Assembly (NCBI GenBank): GCA_903824725.1
Contig: CAIJXU010000064.1
Location: forward strand, 62,001 to 126,000
DNA length: 64,000 nucleotides
Source: an uncultured Bacteroidota bacterium
GTDB taxonomy: Bacteria > Bacteroidota > Bacteroidia > Chitinophagales > Chitinophagaceae
Reading direction: 5' to 3'
In this document: in pieces, positions 45,279 to 55,494 of the stretch
Position numbering within the stretch: position 1 is the stretch's first letter
How the letters are laid out: every line of letters starts with the position of its first letter
Notes under the pieces: generated by a model
Told to the model about the DNA's origin: nothing
Seen by the model: only the letters and a program-made list of their open reading frames with translations
Databases searched by the model: none
Translations under genes and position numbers: made by a program

Positions 45279-46319
45279 TTATTTTTGCGTACTTAAATAA
45301 GTGCAAATATTTTTTACAATGGAAGGGCCTTCGTATATAAAGCCTGTCCAAATTTGAATGAGTGAAGCGCCTGATTTCATTTTTTCATGTGCTTCCTCGC
45401 CATTGAATATACCTCCACTTGCGATAATAGGGATATGACCTTGTAACCCTTTATGTAAATAAGATAATACTTCGTTTGACTTTGTGTATAAGGGCTTTCC
45501 ACTTAATCCGCCAGGACCAATTTTTTTGGCTCTTTCCACATTAAGTCCTAATAATAAACTACGATCTAAAGTGGTATTGGTGGCAACCAATCCGTCAATT
45601 TTTATCTCGGAACATAATTCAATAATATCGTCTAATGCAGACCATTCTAAGTCGGGCGCCATTTTTAATAGAATAGGTTTATTATTCTTATTTAAATTTT
45701 GCAACTCAGAAAATATTTTTCTTAAAGATTCTTTTTCTTGCAAAGCCCTAAGTCCTGGTGTATTAGGTGAACTCACATTTACTACAAAATAATCAACTAC
45801 GCTTTCTAGGCCTTTAAAGTTGGTGCAATAATCTATCCATGCATCATGATTATCTGTCACTTTATTTTTTCCAATATTTCCTCCAACGATTAAATTCGAA
45901 TTGGCTTTTGCTTTCCTATCTTTTAATCTATTGGCAATTATTTCTAAACCTTCATTGTTAAAACCCATCCGATTGATCAATGCTTTTTGATCTGGTATTC
46001 TAAATAATCTAGGTTTTAAATTTCCAGCTTGTGGCTTGGGCGTTACTGTTCCAATTTCAACAAAACCAAATCCCAACATTTCAAGTTCATCTAAATGTTC
46101 GGCATTTTTATCAAATCCGGCACCTAATCCCACAGGGTTGGGAAAAGTTAGACCCCAAAGGGAAGTGTTTAAATCACCCTTTGAATATTGAAATTGACTA
46201 GCTAATTTTTTTTTCAAAAAGGGAACACCCGCCGCCATATGTAAACCCTGCATGGACACTTTATGCGCCGTTTCTGGAGGCAGAAAAAAAAGGCTTTGTC
46301 TTATGAAGGGATATAACAT
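45279..46319 (-). CDS. pyrD: dihydroorotate dehydrogenase (quinone), class 2
   Basis: Membrane-associated flavoprotein of pyrimidine synthesis. 346 residues with the class 2 N-terminal helical extension (PFIRQSLFFLPPETAHKVSM) that reaches the quinone pool. FMN-site segments are VGLGAGFDKNA and INRMGFNNEG. The catalytic serine lies in NVSSPNTPGLR (about 181), and the C-terminal phosphate-binding part is IASGGI. The start is 4 bases after a TAAATTTG promoter box. Followed directly by an MBL hydrolase gene. Confidence 0.97.
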   Translation of the reverse strand: MLYPFIRQSLFFLPPETAHKVSMQGLHMAAGVPFLKKKLASQFQYSKGDLNTSLWGLTFPNPVGLGAGFDKNAEHLDELEMLGFGFVEIGTVTPKPQAGNLKPRLFRIPDQKALINRMGFNNEGLEIIANRLKDRKAKANSNLIVGGNIGKNKVTDNHDAWIDYCTNFKGLESVVDYFVVNVSSPNTPGLRALQEKESLRKIFSELQNLNKNNKPILLKMAPDLEWSALDDIIELCSEIKIDGLVATNTTLDRSLLLGLNVERAKKIGPGGLSGKPLYTKSNEVLSYLHKGLQGHIPIIASGGIFNGEEAHEKMKSGASLIQIWTGFIYEGPSIVKNICTYLSTQK

Positions 46320-46323
46320 ATTG

Positions 46324-46331
46324 CAAATTTA
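46324..46331 (-). promoter_or_regulatory. -7 promoter box of pyrD, 4 nt before the start codon
   Basis: TAAATTTG on the minus strand, exact TAnnTTTG match, ending four bases before the pyrD ATG. Predicts a leaderless transcript. Confidence 0.45.
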
Positions 46332-46416
46332 CAATGAAATATTTAGTTGCATAAACAACTGTTTATAAAAATCACTACATTTAGGGTGGAATTAGTCAAG
46401 TTTTTAAATTTTATTT

Positions 46417-47592
46417 ATGCAAGAGGCGTATATCGTAGCAGGTTTTAGAACTGCTGTTACAAAAAGTAAAAAAGGCGGTTTCAGATTTATGCGTTCCGAT
46501 GAATTAGCCATCGAAGTGATTAAGGGTTTAATGAAAACTTTACCTGCCTTAGATCCCAAATTAGTAGATGATGTGATTGTAGGCAATGCCGTTCCCGAAG
46601 CAGAACAAGGTTTGCAATTTGGTCGCATCATTGCTGCAAAAGCATTAGGAATAGAAGTGCCTGGTATTACCATAAATAGATATTGCGCAAGTGGTTTAGA
46701 AAGTATTGCCATGGCGACTGCAAAAATTAGAACTGGAATGGCAGATTGTATTATTGCAGGTGGAACAGAATCTATGTCAATGGTCCCAACTGCAGGCTGG
46801 AAGACAGTTCCAGCCTATTCCATCACAGTGGATGAACCAGATTATTATTTGTCAATGGGTTTAACTGCAGAAGCAGTAGCGAATGAATATGCTATTTCAA
46901 GAGAAGATCAAGATGCTTTTGCATTAGCCTCACATCAAAAAGCAAAACTGGCTATTGAACAAGGGTTTTTTAAAAAAGGTATTTTACCAATTGAGGTCAG
47001 CGAAACTTATATTAATGAAAAAAATAAAAGAGCAACACGCAGTTATATAGTTGACACAGATGAAGGTGTTCGAGCAGATACCACTATTGAAGCATTGGCA
47101 AAATTAAAACCTGCTTTTGCTTTAAAAGGATCTGTGACGGCCGGCAATTCATCACAAACAAGTGACGGCGCAAGCTTTGTGATGGTGATGAGTGAAAAAA
47201 TGATGCTTTCATTGGGTTTAAAACCTATAGGAAGATTGGTCAATTGCGCTTCCGCTGGGGTCCATCCAAGAATTATGGGGATTGGTCCTATTGCAGCAGT
47301 ACCCAAAGTATTGAAGCAAGCAGGGATGACATTGGATCAAATTGATTTATTTGAATTAAATGAGGCTTTTGCATCTCAATCCTTAGCGGTCATACGAAAA
47401 CTAGGTTTGGATACGAATAAAGTAAATATAAATGGCGGTGCTATTGCCCTTGGCCATCCATTGGGTTGCACAGGAAGTAAACTTACGGTTCAGATAATCA
47501 ACGACTTAGATCGTAGAAACCAAAAATATGGCATTGTAACGGCTTGCGTTGGGGGTGGGCAAGGAATTGCAGGTATCTTGGAAAGATTGTAA
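46417..47592 (+). CDS. fadA: acetyl-CoA C-acyltransferase (thiolase)
   Basis: 391-residue thiolase that cleaves 3-ketoacyl-CoA in beta-oxidation or runs in reverse to condense acyl-CoA. Nucleophile Cys90 in [11 protein letters not shown], histidine in [16 protein letters not shown] (about 349), and second catalytic cysteine in CVGGGQG (about 379). The degradative FadA/FadI type is favoured over the biosynthetic type by overall pattern, with modest certainty. No hydratase/dehydrogenase partner lies in the window. Confidence 0.93.
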   Translation: MQEAYIVAGFRTAVTKSKKGGFRFMRSDELAIEVIKGLMKTLPALDPKLVDDVIVGNAVPEAEQGLQFGRIIAAKALGIEVPGITINRYCASGLESIAMATAKIRTGMADCIIAGGTESMSMVPTAGWKTVPAYSITVDEPDYYLSMGLTAEAVANEYAISREDQDAFALASHQKAKLAIEQGFFKKGILPIEVSETYINEKNKRATRSYIVDTDEGVRADTTIEALAKLKPAFALKGSVTAGNSSQTSDGASFVMVMSEKMMLSLGLKPIGRLVNCASAGVHPRIMGIGPIAAVPKVLKQAGMTLDQIDLFELNEAFASQSLAVIRKLGLDTNKVNINGGAIALGHPLGCTGSKLTVQIINDLDRRNQKYGIVTACVGGGQGIAGILERL

Positions 47593-47716
47593 ATCCTTAC
47601 CTCCAATTACCGCACATCAAACCTTTTGCTTTTTCTACTACTATTTTTAACTTTTTTGCCTAAAAATTAATAGTTTAGGTACTTCTTTCATTTGACAAAA
47701 AAGCAAATTTATAACC

Positions 47717-50700
47717 ATGCGTTTATCTATTTTAGGAACCCTTGTGTTGGCCTTCTTTGTGTCTGTCACAAATGTCTCTGCACAAAAATCAAAAAAAGCG
47801 GCTGCTATTGTAGCTCCGCCTCCCCCACCACAAGTGGACATCAACAAAGTATTTAAAAACTGGAAACCTCGAAATGTAGGGCCTGCTTCAATGAGTGGCC
47901 GTGTGACTACTATTGATGTGGAAGTAGCGAATCCTAATAATATTTGGATTGGCGCTGCATCTGGTGGGGTATGGAAAACAAATAATAGTGGTGTAAGTTG
48001 GACTCCGGTATTTGATGAACAACCTATTTTAAATATTGGTGCTGTTGCAATACAACAATCTAATCCAAGTGTAGTTTGGGTAGGAACCGGCGAAGGTAAT
48101 CCAAGAAATTCTGTCAGTATTGGAGAAGGAATTTATAAAACCTTAGATGCAGGAAAGACATGGAAAAGAATGGGATTAGAACAAACTAGAAATATTCATC
48201 GTGTGATTATTGATCCTACCAATCCTAATACTGTTTATGCAGGTGCGATTGGAAATCCTTATGGACAAGGAAAAAGTAGGGGTGTTTATAAAACAACTGA
48301 TGGGGGTGATACTTGGAATCAAATATTATATACCAATGACACTTCGGGTGTAGGTGATATGATCATGGATCCAAAAAATCCAAATAAATTATTAGTAGCC
48401 ATGTGGCATCATTATCGCAATCCTTATCATTTAGAAAGTGGAGGAAAAGGAAGTGGAATTTATATGACAATAGATGGAGGTAAAAATTTTATTAAACTAG
48501 GAAAGGAAAACGGATTACCAGAGGGTAATTTAGGTCGCACGGGTATTGCAATTAGTAAATCCAATCCTAATAGAATGTATGCTTTAGTAGAATCTACTAA
48601 AAGCGGTTTATATAAAAGTGATGATGGAGGATACAATTGGACTTTAGTAAATGCACAAAAAGCGATTGTGGACAATCGTCCATTTTATTTCCAAGATATT
48701 ATATGTGACCCCTTGAATGAAAATACATTATGGTACATCAGCCAAACAGTAGTGAAAAGTATTGATGCAGGTAAAAACTTTGAAACGATTATTCCATATA
48801 GCGGAATTCATCCTGATCACCATGCTTTTTGGATTCATCCTACCGATAATAAATTTATGGTAGATGGTAATGATGGAGGTATTGGAATTACAAGAGATGG
48901 TGGAAAAACTTGGATGTTTGATGAAAAAATTCCAGTAGGACAATTTTATCATGTGAATGTAGATAATGAAATTCCTTATCATATTATGGGAGGCATGCAA
49001 GACAATGGTTCTTGGAGAGGTCCTGCTTATAGTTATACGAGAGGAGGTATCAAAAATTTTAACTGGGATAATTTATGGGGTGGAGATGGTTTTGATGTAA
49101 TGCCTGATCAAGAAGATGCCAACTGGGTTTATGCGATGAGTCAAGGCGGTTCAGTAGGTAGATATAATACAGCCACAGGAGAATCTTCCTTTATCGAACC
49201 TCCATCAAAAGATGCAAAAACTTTAATGAGATTTAACTGGAATGCGGCGATAGCGCAAGATCCATTTGATAAAAAAACAATTTATTTCGGCTCTCAATTT
49301 TTACACAAGAGCACCAATAAAGGAAGTTCTTGGAAAGTGATTTCTGGTGATTTAACAACCAATGACAGTGCCATGATGGATCAAACTAATAATGGCGGAT
49401 TAAGTATTGATATTACTGGAGCTGAAAACCATTGTACTATTTTATGTATTGCGCCCTCTTCATTACAAAAGGATTTAATTTGGGTGGGTACCGATGATGG
49501 TAATGTTCAATTGACTAATAATGGTGGTAGCACTTGGACCAATCTCACTCCCAATATAACTGGACTTCCTAAGGGTGCATGGGTGCAACAAATTAGAGCT
49601 TCTACTTATAATGTGAATGAAGTATTTGTGGTGGCTAATAATTATAGACAAGGTGATTTTGCACCTTATATTTTTAGATCAACTGACATGGGAAAAACTT
49701 GGATCAATATGGTGAGTGCTTCCAAAATTACTGGATATGCTTTATCTGTCATTCAAGATCCGGTTGAACCTAATTTAATATTTGTGGGAGCTGAACAAGG
49801 CCTATTTGTGAGTTTAGATAATGGAGAGCGTTTTCAACAATGGAAAAATGGTTACCCTTCCGTTTCAACTTTTGATTTAGCTATTCAAGAAAGAGAATCG
49901 GATCTAGCCATTGCTACTTTTGGTAGAGCGATGTGGGTATTGGATGACATTAAACCTTTAAGGAAATTAGCACATGATAAAGGTGCTCCTGCTTCTTTCT
50001 TTGTTACCGCACCTAGTTACAGTATCAATGCTTCTTATAAAAATTCACCTTATGAGTGGAGTACATGGGGAATGTATGATGGTGAAAATCGCCCTGCAGG
50101 ATATCCCTTTACTGTGTATTTAATTGATAGTTTGAAAAAAGTTAAAGTGCAAATTAAAGATGCCAATGATTTAGTGGTGCGTAATTTAAGTTTTACTGTT
50201 GATAGTGGTTTTAATAGACAATACTGGGGTTATGAACAAAAGGGAGTTAGAGGCGTGGGTATGCCTAAATTAGGTGGCGCTGGCGGCGGTAGAGGTGGTC
50301 GAAGAGGTGGTAGTGGAGCAGGAGATGAAGAAAAAGAGTACCGAGGTCGTGATGTACTTCCTGGTAAATACAAAGTAGTTGTAACTGCTAATAGTAAAAA
50401 AGATTCTACTTGGATTGAAGTTAAAGAAGATCCAAGATTGGCAAGCAGGGTTGAATTGATTAAGAAACAAGATGAGCTAATGCATCAATTTCAACCAAGT
50501 GTTGATAAATTAAACACTGCATTAGATCAATTAGACGAGGTAGATGCTTTGTTATTAGAATTAACTGCTGAGTGGAAAGATAAAAAAGACAAAGGCTTAG
50601 ACACTTTAAATAAAACGCATAAAAAAGTAACAGAAAGTGCTAAAAAATTAAGAGAATACATCAATGGTAAAAAACAAGATAAACAAGGCTATGGGACTGT

Positions 50701-50929
50701 AGATGTGATTACTCCAATGTCAATCATTCGTGGTGCGACCATGCTAGTTAGTAGTAAAAACACCATGCCGGGTGAGCAAGAAGAATTGAAGTTAAAGGAT
50801 GCAGAAGCGGCTATTCAAGATGTGATCACCAGAGCCAATGAATTTTTTACGAAGGAGTGGGTGGCTTTTCGAAAATTAGTAGAGTCAACTCCTATTAAAA
50901 AGTTTAAAGATTACGAGGTCATCAAATAA
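47717..50929 (+). CDS. large secreted beta-propeller protein (BNR/VPS10-sortilin-like), copy 1
   Basis: 1,070 residues with a signal peptide (MRLSILGTLVLAFFVSVTNVSAQ). About eleven Asp-box (S/T-x-D-x-G-x-x-W) turns, such as YKTTDGGDTW and YKSDDGGYNW, spread over residues 70-720, indicate one or two beta-propellers like VPS10/sortilin or xyloglucanase folds. A Gly/Arg-rich linker (GGAGGGRGGRRGG, about 853-865) sits inside a beta-sandwich-like C-terminal part, followed by a helical region. Often annotated as glycosyl hydrolase, but no catalytic residues can be assigned by reading; binding of protein or glycan is equally possible. Followed by a paralogue of the same layout. Confidence 0.85.
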   Translation: MRLSILGTLVLAFFVSVTNVSAQKSKKAAAIVAPPPPPQVDINKVFKNWKPRNVGPASMSGRVTTIDVEVANPNNIWIGAASGGVWKTNNSGVSWTPVFDEQPILNIGAVAIQQSNPSVVWVGTGEGNPRNSVSIGEGIYKTLDAGKTWKRMGLEQTRNIHRVIIDPTNPNTVYAGAIGNPYGQGKSRGVYKTTDGGDTWNQILYTNDTSGVGDMIMDPKNPNKLLVAMWHHYRNPYHLESGGKGSGIYMTIDGGKNFIKLGKENGLPEGNLGRTGIAISKSNPNRMYALVESTKSGLYKSDDGGYNWTLVNAQKAIVDNRPFYFQDIICDPLNENTLWYISQTVVKSIDAGKNFETIIPYSGIHPDHHAFWIHPTDNKFMVDGNDGGIGITRDGGKTWMFDEKIPVGQFYHVNVDNEIPYHIMGGMQDNGSWRGPAYSYTRGGIKNFNWDNLWGGDGFDVMPDQEDANWVYAMSQGGSVGRYNTATGESSFIEPPSKDAKTLMRFNWNAAIAQDPFDKKTIYFGSQFLHKSTNKGSSWKVISGDLTTNDSAMMDQTNNGGLSIDITGAENHCTILCIAPSSLQKDLIWVGTDDGNVQLTNNGGSTWTNLTPNITGLPKGAWVQQIRASTYNVNEVFVVANNYRQGDFAPYIFRSTDMGKTWINMVSASKITGYALSVIQDPVEPNLIFVGAEQGLFVSLDNGERFQQWKNGYPSVSTFDLAIQERESDLAIATFGRAMWVLDDIKPLRKLAHDKGAPASFFVTAPSYSINASYKNSPYEWSTWGMYDGENRPAGYPFTVYLIDSLKKVKVQIKDANDLVVRNLSFTVDSGFNRQYWGYEQKGVRGVGMPKLGGAGGGRGGRRGGSGAGDEEKEYRGRDVLPGKYKVVVTANSKKDSTWIEVKEDPRLASRVELIKKQDELMHQFQPSVDKLNTALDQLDEVDALLLELTAEWKDKKDKGLDTLNKTHKKVTESAKKLREYINGKKQDKQGYGTVDVITPMSIIRGATMLVSSKNTMPGEQEELKLKDAEAAIQDVITRANEFFTKEWVAFRKLVESTPIKKFKDYEVIK

Positions 50930-50940
50930 TAAAGAATTTC

Positions 50941-50982
50941 AAAACCCCTTTGCTTTAAAGTAGAGGGGTTTTATTTTTTATA
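50941..50982 (+). terminator. rho-independent terminator between the two propeller genes
   Basis: AAAACCCCT and AGGGGTTTT form the stem (50941-50972) around a loop that contains a further CTTT/AAAG pair, then ATTTTTTA. It lies in the 68-base gap, so the second gene may be expressed at a lower level by read-through or from its own promoter. Confidence 0.75.
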
Positions 50983-50997
50983 ATTAAATAAAACAAA

Positions 50998-53900
50998 ATG
51001 AAAAAAATAGTAATAAGTATAGGGATTTTATGCTGTTTATTGAGTCATTCAACAACGAATGCTCAAAAAAAGAAACAGACTGCGCCTCTGACAGCAGCAA
51101 CAAATCTATTAGCACAGGACCCTGTTTTAAAAGAACAATCCTTCCGATTGGTAGGCCCTTTTAGAGGTGGTAGGGCAGCAGCTGGTATAGGTTCCTATAC
51201 AGATGTAAATACTTTTTACATGGGTGCCACTGGTGGTGGTGTATGGAAAACGATAGATGCTGGAAGTAATTGGAAAAATATTTCAGATGGTTTTTTTGGC
51301 GGCACTATTGGTGCGATTGCATTAGCGCCTTCTAATGAGTCGATCATTTATGTTGGAGAAGGTGAAAATTCAATGAGAGGTAATGTAAGTGAAGGTTTGC
51401 AAGGCATGTGGAAATCGACAGATGAAGGAAAGACTTGGAAAAATATGGGATTAAAAGAGGCAAGACATATTGTTCGTATTATAGTACATCCTAAAAACCC
51501 AGATATCCTTTGGGCTGCTGTGATGGGACATTTGTTTGGGCCTAATGAAACAAGAGGAGTTTTTAAAAGTATGGATGGTGGCATTTCTTGGAAAAAAGTA
51601 TTATATGTGAATCCACAAACAGGCGCGAGTGATTTAGTAATAGATCCAAGTAATCCTGAAATTTTATACGCAGGCACCTGGCAATTAATTCGTACACCCT
51701 ATAGTTTAGAAAGTGGTGGTGAAGGGTCTGGTTTGTATAAAAGTACGGATGGTGGAGAAACTTGGAACTCAATTAAAACCAACAAAGGATTTCCAAAAGG
51801 CGTGTGGGGTATTACTGCCATTGCAGTTGCTAAATCTAATCCTGACAAATTGTATGCTTTAATTGAAAATGCAAATGGCGGATTATATATGTCAGAGAAT
51901 GGTGGTAAAAATTGGGAGTTAACATGTAGTGATAATAATATTCGTCAAAGAGCTTGGTATTACACTAAGGTATTTGTGGATCCTGCTGATGAAAATAAAG
52001 TGTATTGTCCGAATGTTAATTTTATGATTTCTAGTGATGGAGGAAAAACATTTGTGTCAGGAAGAACACCACATGGCGATCATCACGATTTATGGATTGA
52101 TCCTAAAAACGGTAAGCGCATGATTGTTGCAGATGATGGTGGTGCGCAAGTAAGTTTAGATGGTGCAAAAAACTGGAGCACAGTAATGAATCAGCCCACA
52201 GTGCAAGTATATCGTTTAAGTACGGATAATCATTTCCCTTATCGCATATTAGGAGCACAACAAGATAATTCTGCTTTTCGTATTTTATCAAGCACTTATG
52301 GCGCTTATATTGGCGAAAATGATTTTGATGTTACAGCGGGTGGCGAAAGTGGCTATATTGTTTCTGATCCAACGAATAGTGATATCGTATATGGTGGATC
52401 TTATGGCGGTTTAATTACAAGATATGATCACAAGACTGGCGAGAATAGAGTGATTAATGTATGGCCTGACAATCCAATGGGTGCTGGTGCAGAGGCAATG
52501 AAATATCGATTCCAATGGAATCATCCCATTTTCTTTTCACCACACAATCCCAAAAAGCTTTACACAGCAGGCAATCATTTATTTGCTACCGAAAATGAAG
52601 GTGCAAGTTGGAATATGTTGTCACCAGATTTAACGACGAATGATAAAACTCGTCAAAAAAGTTCTGGAGGTCCCATCACACAGGACAATACCAGCGTTGA
52701 ATATTATTGTACCATTTTTACCGCCGCTGAATCACCATTGGAAAAAGATTTGTTATGGACAGGAAGTGATGATGGCTTGATTAATGTAAGTAAGGATGGC
52801 GGTGCACATTGGAAAAATGTAACACCGAAGGATGTCCCACAATGGATGATGTGGAACCGTGTTGAAGTAGATCCTATCAGAAAAGGAACAGCTTACTTTG
52901 CAGGAACGCGTTATAAGTTAGACGATTTTTCGCCTTATTTATATGTGACGCATGATTATGGTGAAACCTGGGAAAAAATAACCAATGGTATTGATCCAAT
53001 GCATTTCACAAGAGCCATTGTTGCTAGTCCACGCAAAGCAGGCTTATTATTTGCTGGTACTGAATATGGATTATATATATCTATTAATGATGGTAAAAAT
53101 TGGGAACCCTTCCAATTAAATTTACCAAAAACGCCAGTTACAGATTTATTAATTCGTGATTATAATTTAATTGTGGGTACACAAGGAAGAAGTATCTATG
53201 TTTTAGATGATTTATCTTTTATTGAAAATTATCAAGCAAGCAATATTGATGTTTCAAAAGTATTTCCAGTGGCTAATACATATCGTGTACCACCTCAATT
53301 GGGAGGACGTCGTGGACGTGGTGCAAAAGCGAGTATGCCAGCTAATGTTGGAACAAATCCTCCAAAAGGTGTCGTAATTAATTATTGGAAAGCGAATACC
53401 TCTGATTCTACAAGGGTCATGATAAGCATATTAGATGATCAAAAAAAGGTCATCAAAACTTTTAATCAAAATGATGTAGGCGGACCAAGCTCGGAAGCTG
53501 GGTTCCAAAATTTTGTTTGGAACATGTATCATAAAGAAATTGAAAAGCCAGAAGAAGGCTTGATTCTTTGGAATGGTTCAACAAGTCCAGTTTTGGCAGC
53601 GCCAGGCAAATACATTGCAAAAGTAACCATTGATAATACTGTTGTTGAGCAACCCTTTGCCATTTTGGCGGATCCAAATTATAAAGTATCTGATGCCGAT
53701 CTAAAAGCACAGGAACAATTTTTATTATCGGTTGCTGATAATTTTAGTTCCATCATGAAAACTTTAAAAGGGATAAAGGAAATAAGAAATCAAATCCAAG
53801 TAGTTCAAAAGAAAACCAAGGATACGGCATTTCAAAAGCAATGCACTAGTATTTTAGATAATTTAAAAACAATCGAGGAAGCTTTACATCAAACCAAAGC

Positions 53901-54138
53901 GAAGAGTGGTCAGGATGTTTTAAATTTCCCTATACGCTTGGATGATAAAGTGGCTGGTGTATTTGAAGCGGCCGCAGCTGGTTATACTGCACCTACTAAA
54001 CAAGTAAAAGAAACCTTTGCAGACTTAAAAGCACAAGTGGATGTGCAATTAAAGTTGTACGATACCTTGAAAAAAGAAGGAGTTAAATCCTTGAATGAAG
54101 CAGTACATAAATTAGGTATTCCTATTATTGGGAATTAA
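50998..54138 (+). CDS. large secreted beta-propeller protein (BNR/VPS10-sortilin-like), copy 2
   Basis: 1,046 residues, signal peptide MKKIVISIGILCCLLSHSTTNAQ. Same design as the gene before it: about eleven Asp-box turns (WKTIDAGSNW, YKSTDGGETW, YVTHDYGETW and others), a short Gly/Arg-rich linker (LGGRRGRGAKA, about 763-773) and a C-terminal beta-sandwich plus helical tail. Shared landmarks in both copies (an early GPxxxGGRxxx/MSGR region, PYHLESGGxGSG/PYSLESGGEGSG, and HPDHHA/HGDHHD) show that they arose by duplication and have diverged substantially. Function unknown. Confidence 0.85.
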   Translation: MKKIVISIGILCCLLSHSTTNAQKKKQTAPLTAATNLLAQDPVLKEQSFRLVGPFRGGRAAAGIGSYTDVNTFYMGATGGGVWKTIDAGSNWKNISDGFFGGTIGAIALAPSNESIIYVGEGENSMRGNVSEGLQGMWKSTDEGKTWKNMGLKEARHIVRIIVHPKNPDILWAAVMGHLFGPNETRGVFKSMDGGISWKKVLYVNPQTGASDLVIDPSNPEILYAGTWQLIRTPYSLESGGEGSGLYKSTDGGETWNSIKTNKGFPKGVWGITAIAVAKSNPDKLYALIENANGGLYMSENGGKNWELTCSDNNIRQRAWYYTKVFVDPADENKVYCPNVNFMISSDGGKTFVSGRTPHGDHHDLWIDPKNGKRMIVADDGGAQVSLDGAKNWSTVMNQPTVQVYRLSTDNHFPYRILGAQQDNSAFRILSSTYGAYIGENDFDVTAGGESGYIVSDPTNSDIVYGGSYGGLITRYDHKTGENRVINVWPDNPMGAGAEAMKYRFQWNHPIFFSPHNPKKLYTAGNHLFATENEGASWNMLSPDLTTNDKTRQKSSGGPITQDNTSVEYYCTIFTAAESPLEKDLLWTGSDDGLINVSKDGGAHWKNVTPKDVPQWMMWNRVEVDPIRKGTAYFAGTRYKLDDFSPYLYVTHDYGETWEKITNGIDPMHFTRAIVASPRKAGLLFAGTEYGLYISINDGKNWEPFQLNLPKTPVTDLLIRDYNLIVGTQGRSIYVLDDLSFIENYQASNIDVSKVFPVANTYRVPPQLGGRRGRGAKASMPANVGTNPPKGVVINYWKANTSDSTRVMISILDDQKKVIKTFNQNDVGGPSSEAGFQNFVWNMYHKEIEKPEEGLILWNGSTSPVLAAPGKYIAKVTIDNTVVEQPFAILADPNYKVSDADLKAQEQFLLSVADNFSSIMKTLKGIKEIRNQIQVVQKKTKDTAFQKQCTSILDNLKTIEEALHQTKAKSGQDVLNFPIRLDDKVAGVFEAAAAGYTAPTKQVKETFADLKAQVDVQLKLYDTLKKEGVKSLNEAVHKLGIPIIGN

Positions 54139-54164
54139 TGGATGCCAATTTGTTAACATAGATG

Positions 54165-54209
54165 AAAAAAAGACCCCTGTTCAGAGAAATCGAAACAGGG
54201 GTCTTTTTT
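54165..54209. terminator. bidirectional terminator between propeller copy 2 and namZ
   Basis: GACCCCTGTT/AACAGGGGTC with flanking A-run and T-run extends to a stem of about 16 bp around a 12-base loop. Lies between convergent genes and has U-tracts on both strands. Confidence 0.9.
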
Positions 54210-54222
54210 ATACACGCTTTAT

Positions 54223-55431
54223 TTATTTAAAATCAGCGTATAATAAATATTTTTTTCGCTTTGATTTATACTCGGTTAATTTAGGCTCCCAACTTTTTCT
54301 GATGTCTGCTTCGGAAACGCCTGCTTTTAATTGTTCCATTAATACAGCATTGCCTGCTAACTTATTAAAAAAGTAAGCGGTCGGCTCGCCCGATTTGGGA
54401 CGAATGAAAAAAGAATCTTTTTGAGGAAAGCTTTTGTACATTTCTATGATTAATCCTAGGTCAATTTGATGTGGCGGAGGCATTTTATTTGTTAAGTCCC
54501 AACCATAACATAATTGTCCATATAATTTTGAATTCATTGCGCCCAATCTTGGTCCAGGTGTAAATGAAAATTGCTTATTCGAGATACTAGGATGTCCAAT
54601 ATAGGCGAATGCATGAGGGGTTCCTCTTCCTTCACTCATAACAGTGCCTTCAATCAAACAGGTAGTAGCATACCAATAAATAGAATTCATAGTAGCTAAG
54701 TTGGGAGAGGGCGGAACATCTACTTTGTACATCGAACTATGTGAATAGTTTTTATTGGGAATGATGGTAAGATTTAAATTTGTTTTTCCGTCTACCATTT
54801 TTAACCAATTTTCACCTTTTAATAATTGAGCATATTCACCCATCGTTAAACCATACACCGAAGGGATTGCGTTTTTTCCCACGCCACTTGAAAAGGGTGC
54901 TTCTAAAACTGGACCATCGACATAATGTCCATTGGGATTAGGGCGGTCTAAAATGACAACTGGCTTGTTATTGGCTATAGCCGATTCCATATAATATTGT
55001 AATGAATTGATGTAGGTGTAAAAACGAGTACCCACATCTTGCACATCAAAAAGCATGATATCTACATCAGTTAAGTCACTTGCATCTGGTGCATTTTTTT
55101 TACCATACAGTGAAACTATTTTGATTCCGGTTTTTGCATCTATCTCGTCCGATACTTTTTCGCCAGCATCTGCAGTGCCTCTTAGGCCATGTTCGGGTGT
55201 AAATATTTTTTGAATTTTTATGCCAGCAGCCATTAAAGTATCAATTAAGTGTTTCCCATTGACAGTGGCTGTTTGATTTGTAAATAAGCTTACGCGCTTT
55301 CCTTTTAGTAAAGGAAAATATTTTTCAGTTTGATAGGCACCGGGTAAAATGGGTTTTTTATTTTGAGACAGAGCAGAACAAGTAATACTTAAAAAGGCGA
55401 CTACCCATACTGTGTATATTATTTTTTTCAT
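54223..55431 (-). CDS. exo-beta-N-acetylmuramidase NamZ-type (DUF1343)
   Basis: 402 residues from the ATG ending at 55431, which opens a signal peptide (MKKIIYTVWVVAFLSITCSALSQ). DUF1343 landmarks are FTNQTATVNGKHLID, FTPEHGLRG (about 80), FDVQDVGTRFYTYI (about 130) and LDRPNPNG (about 165). Characterised members remove terminal MurNAc from peptidoglycan fragments, so wall recycling or feeding on wall debris is the likely role. In-frame upstream codons to 55455 are not needed. Separate from nadE by 63 bases. Confidence 0.9.
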   Translation of the reverse strand: MKKIIYTVWVVAFLSITCSALSQNKKPILPGAYQTEKYFPLLKGKRVSLFTNQTATVNGKHLIDTLMAAGIKIQKIFTPEHGLRGTADAGEKVSDEIDAKTGIKIVSLYGKKNAPDASDLTDVDIMLFDVQDVGTRFYTYINSLQYYMESAIANNKPVVILDRPNPNGHYVDGPVLEAPFSSGVGKNAIPSVYGLTMGEYAQLLKGENWLKMVDGKTNLNLTIIPNKNYSHSSMYKVDVPPSPNLATMNSIYWYATTCLIEGTVMSEGRGTPHAFAYIGHPSISNKQFSFTPGPRLGAMNSKLYGQLCYGWDLTNKMPPPHQIDLGLIIEMYKSFPQKDSFFIRPKSGEPTAYFFNKLAGNAVLMEQLKAGVSEADIRKSWEPKLTEYKSKRKKYLLYADFK

Positions 55432-55494
55432 AAGAAAAAGTATCGTTGAAAACACAATTTAGTATAAAAACAAAAGCGATGTTGGCTTATTTGA

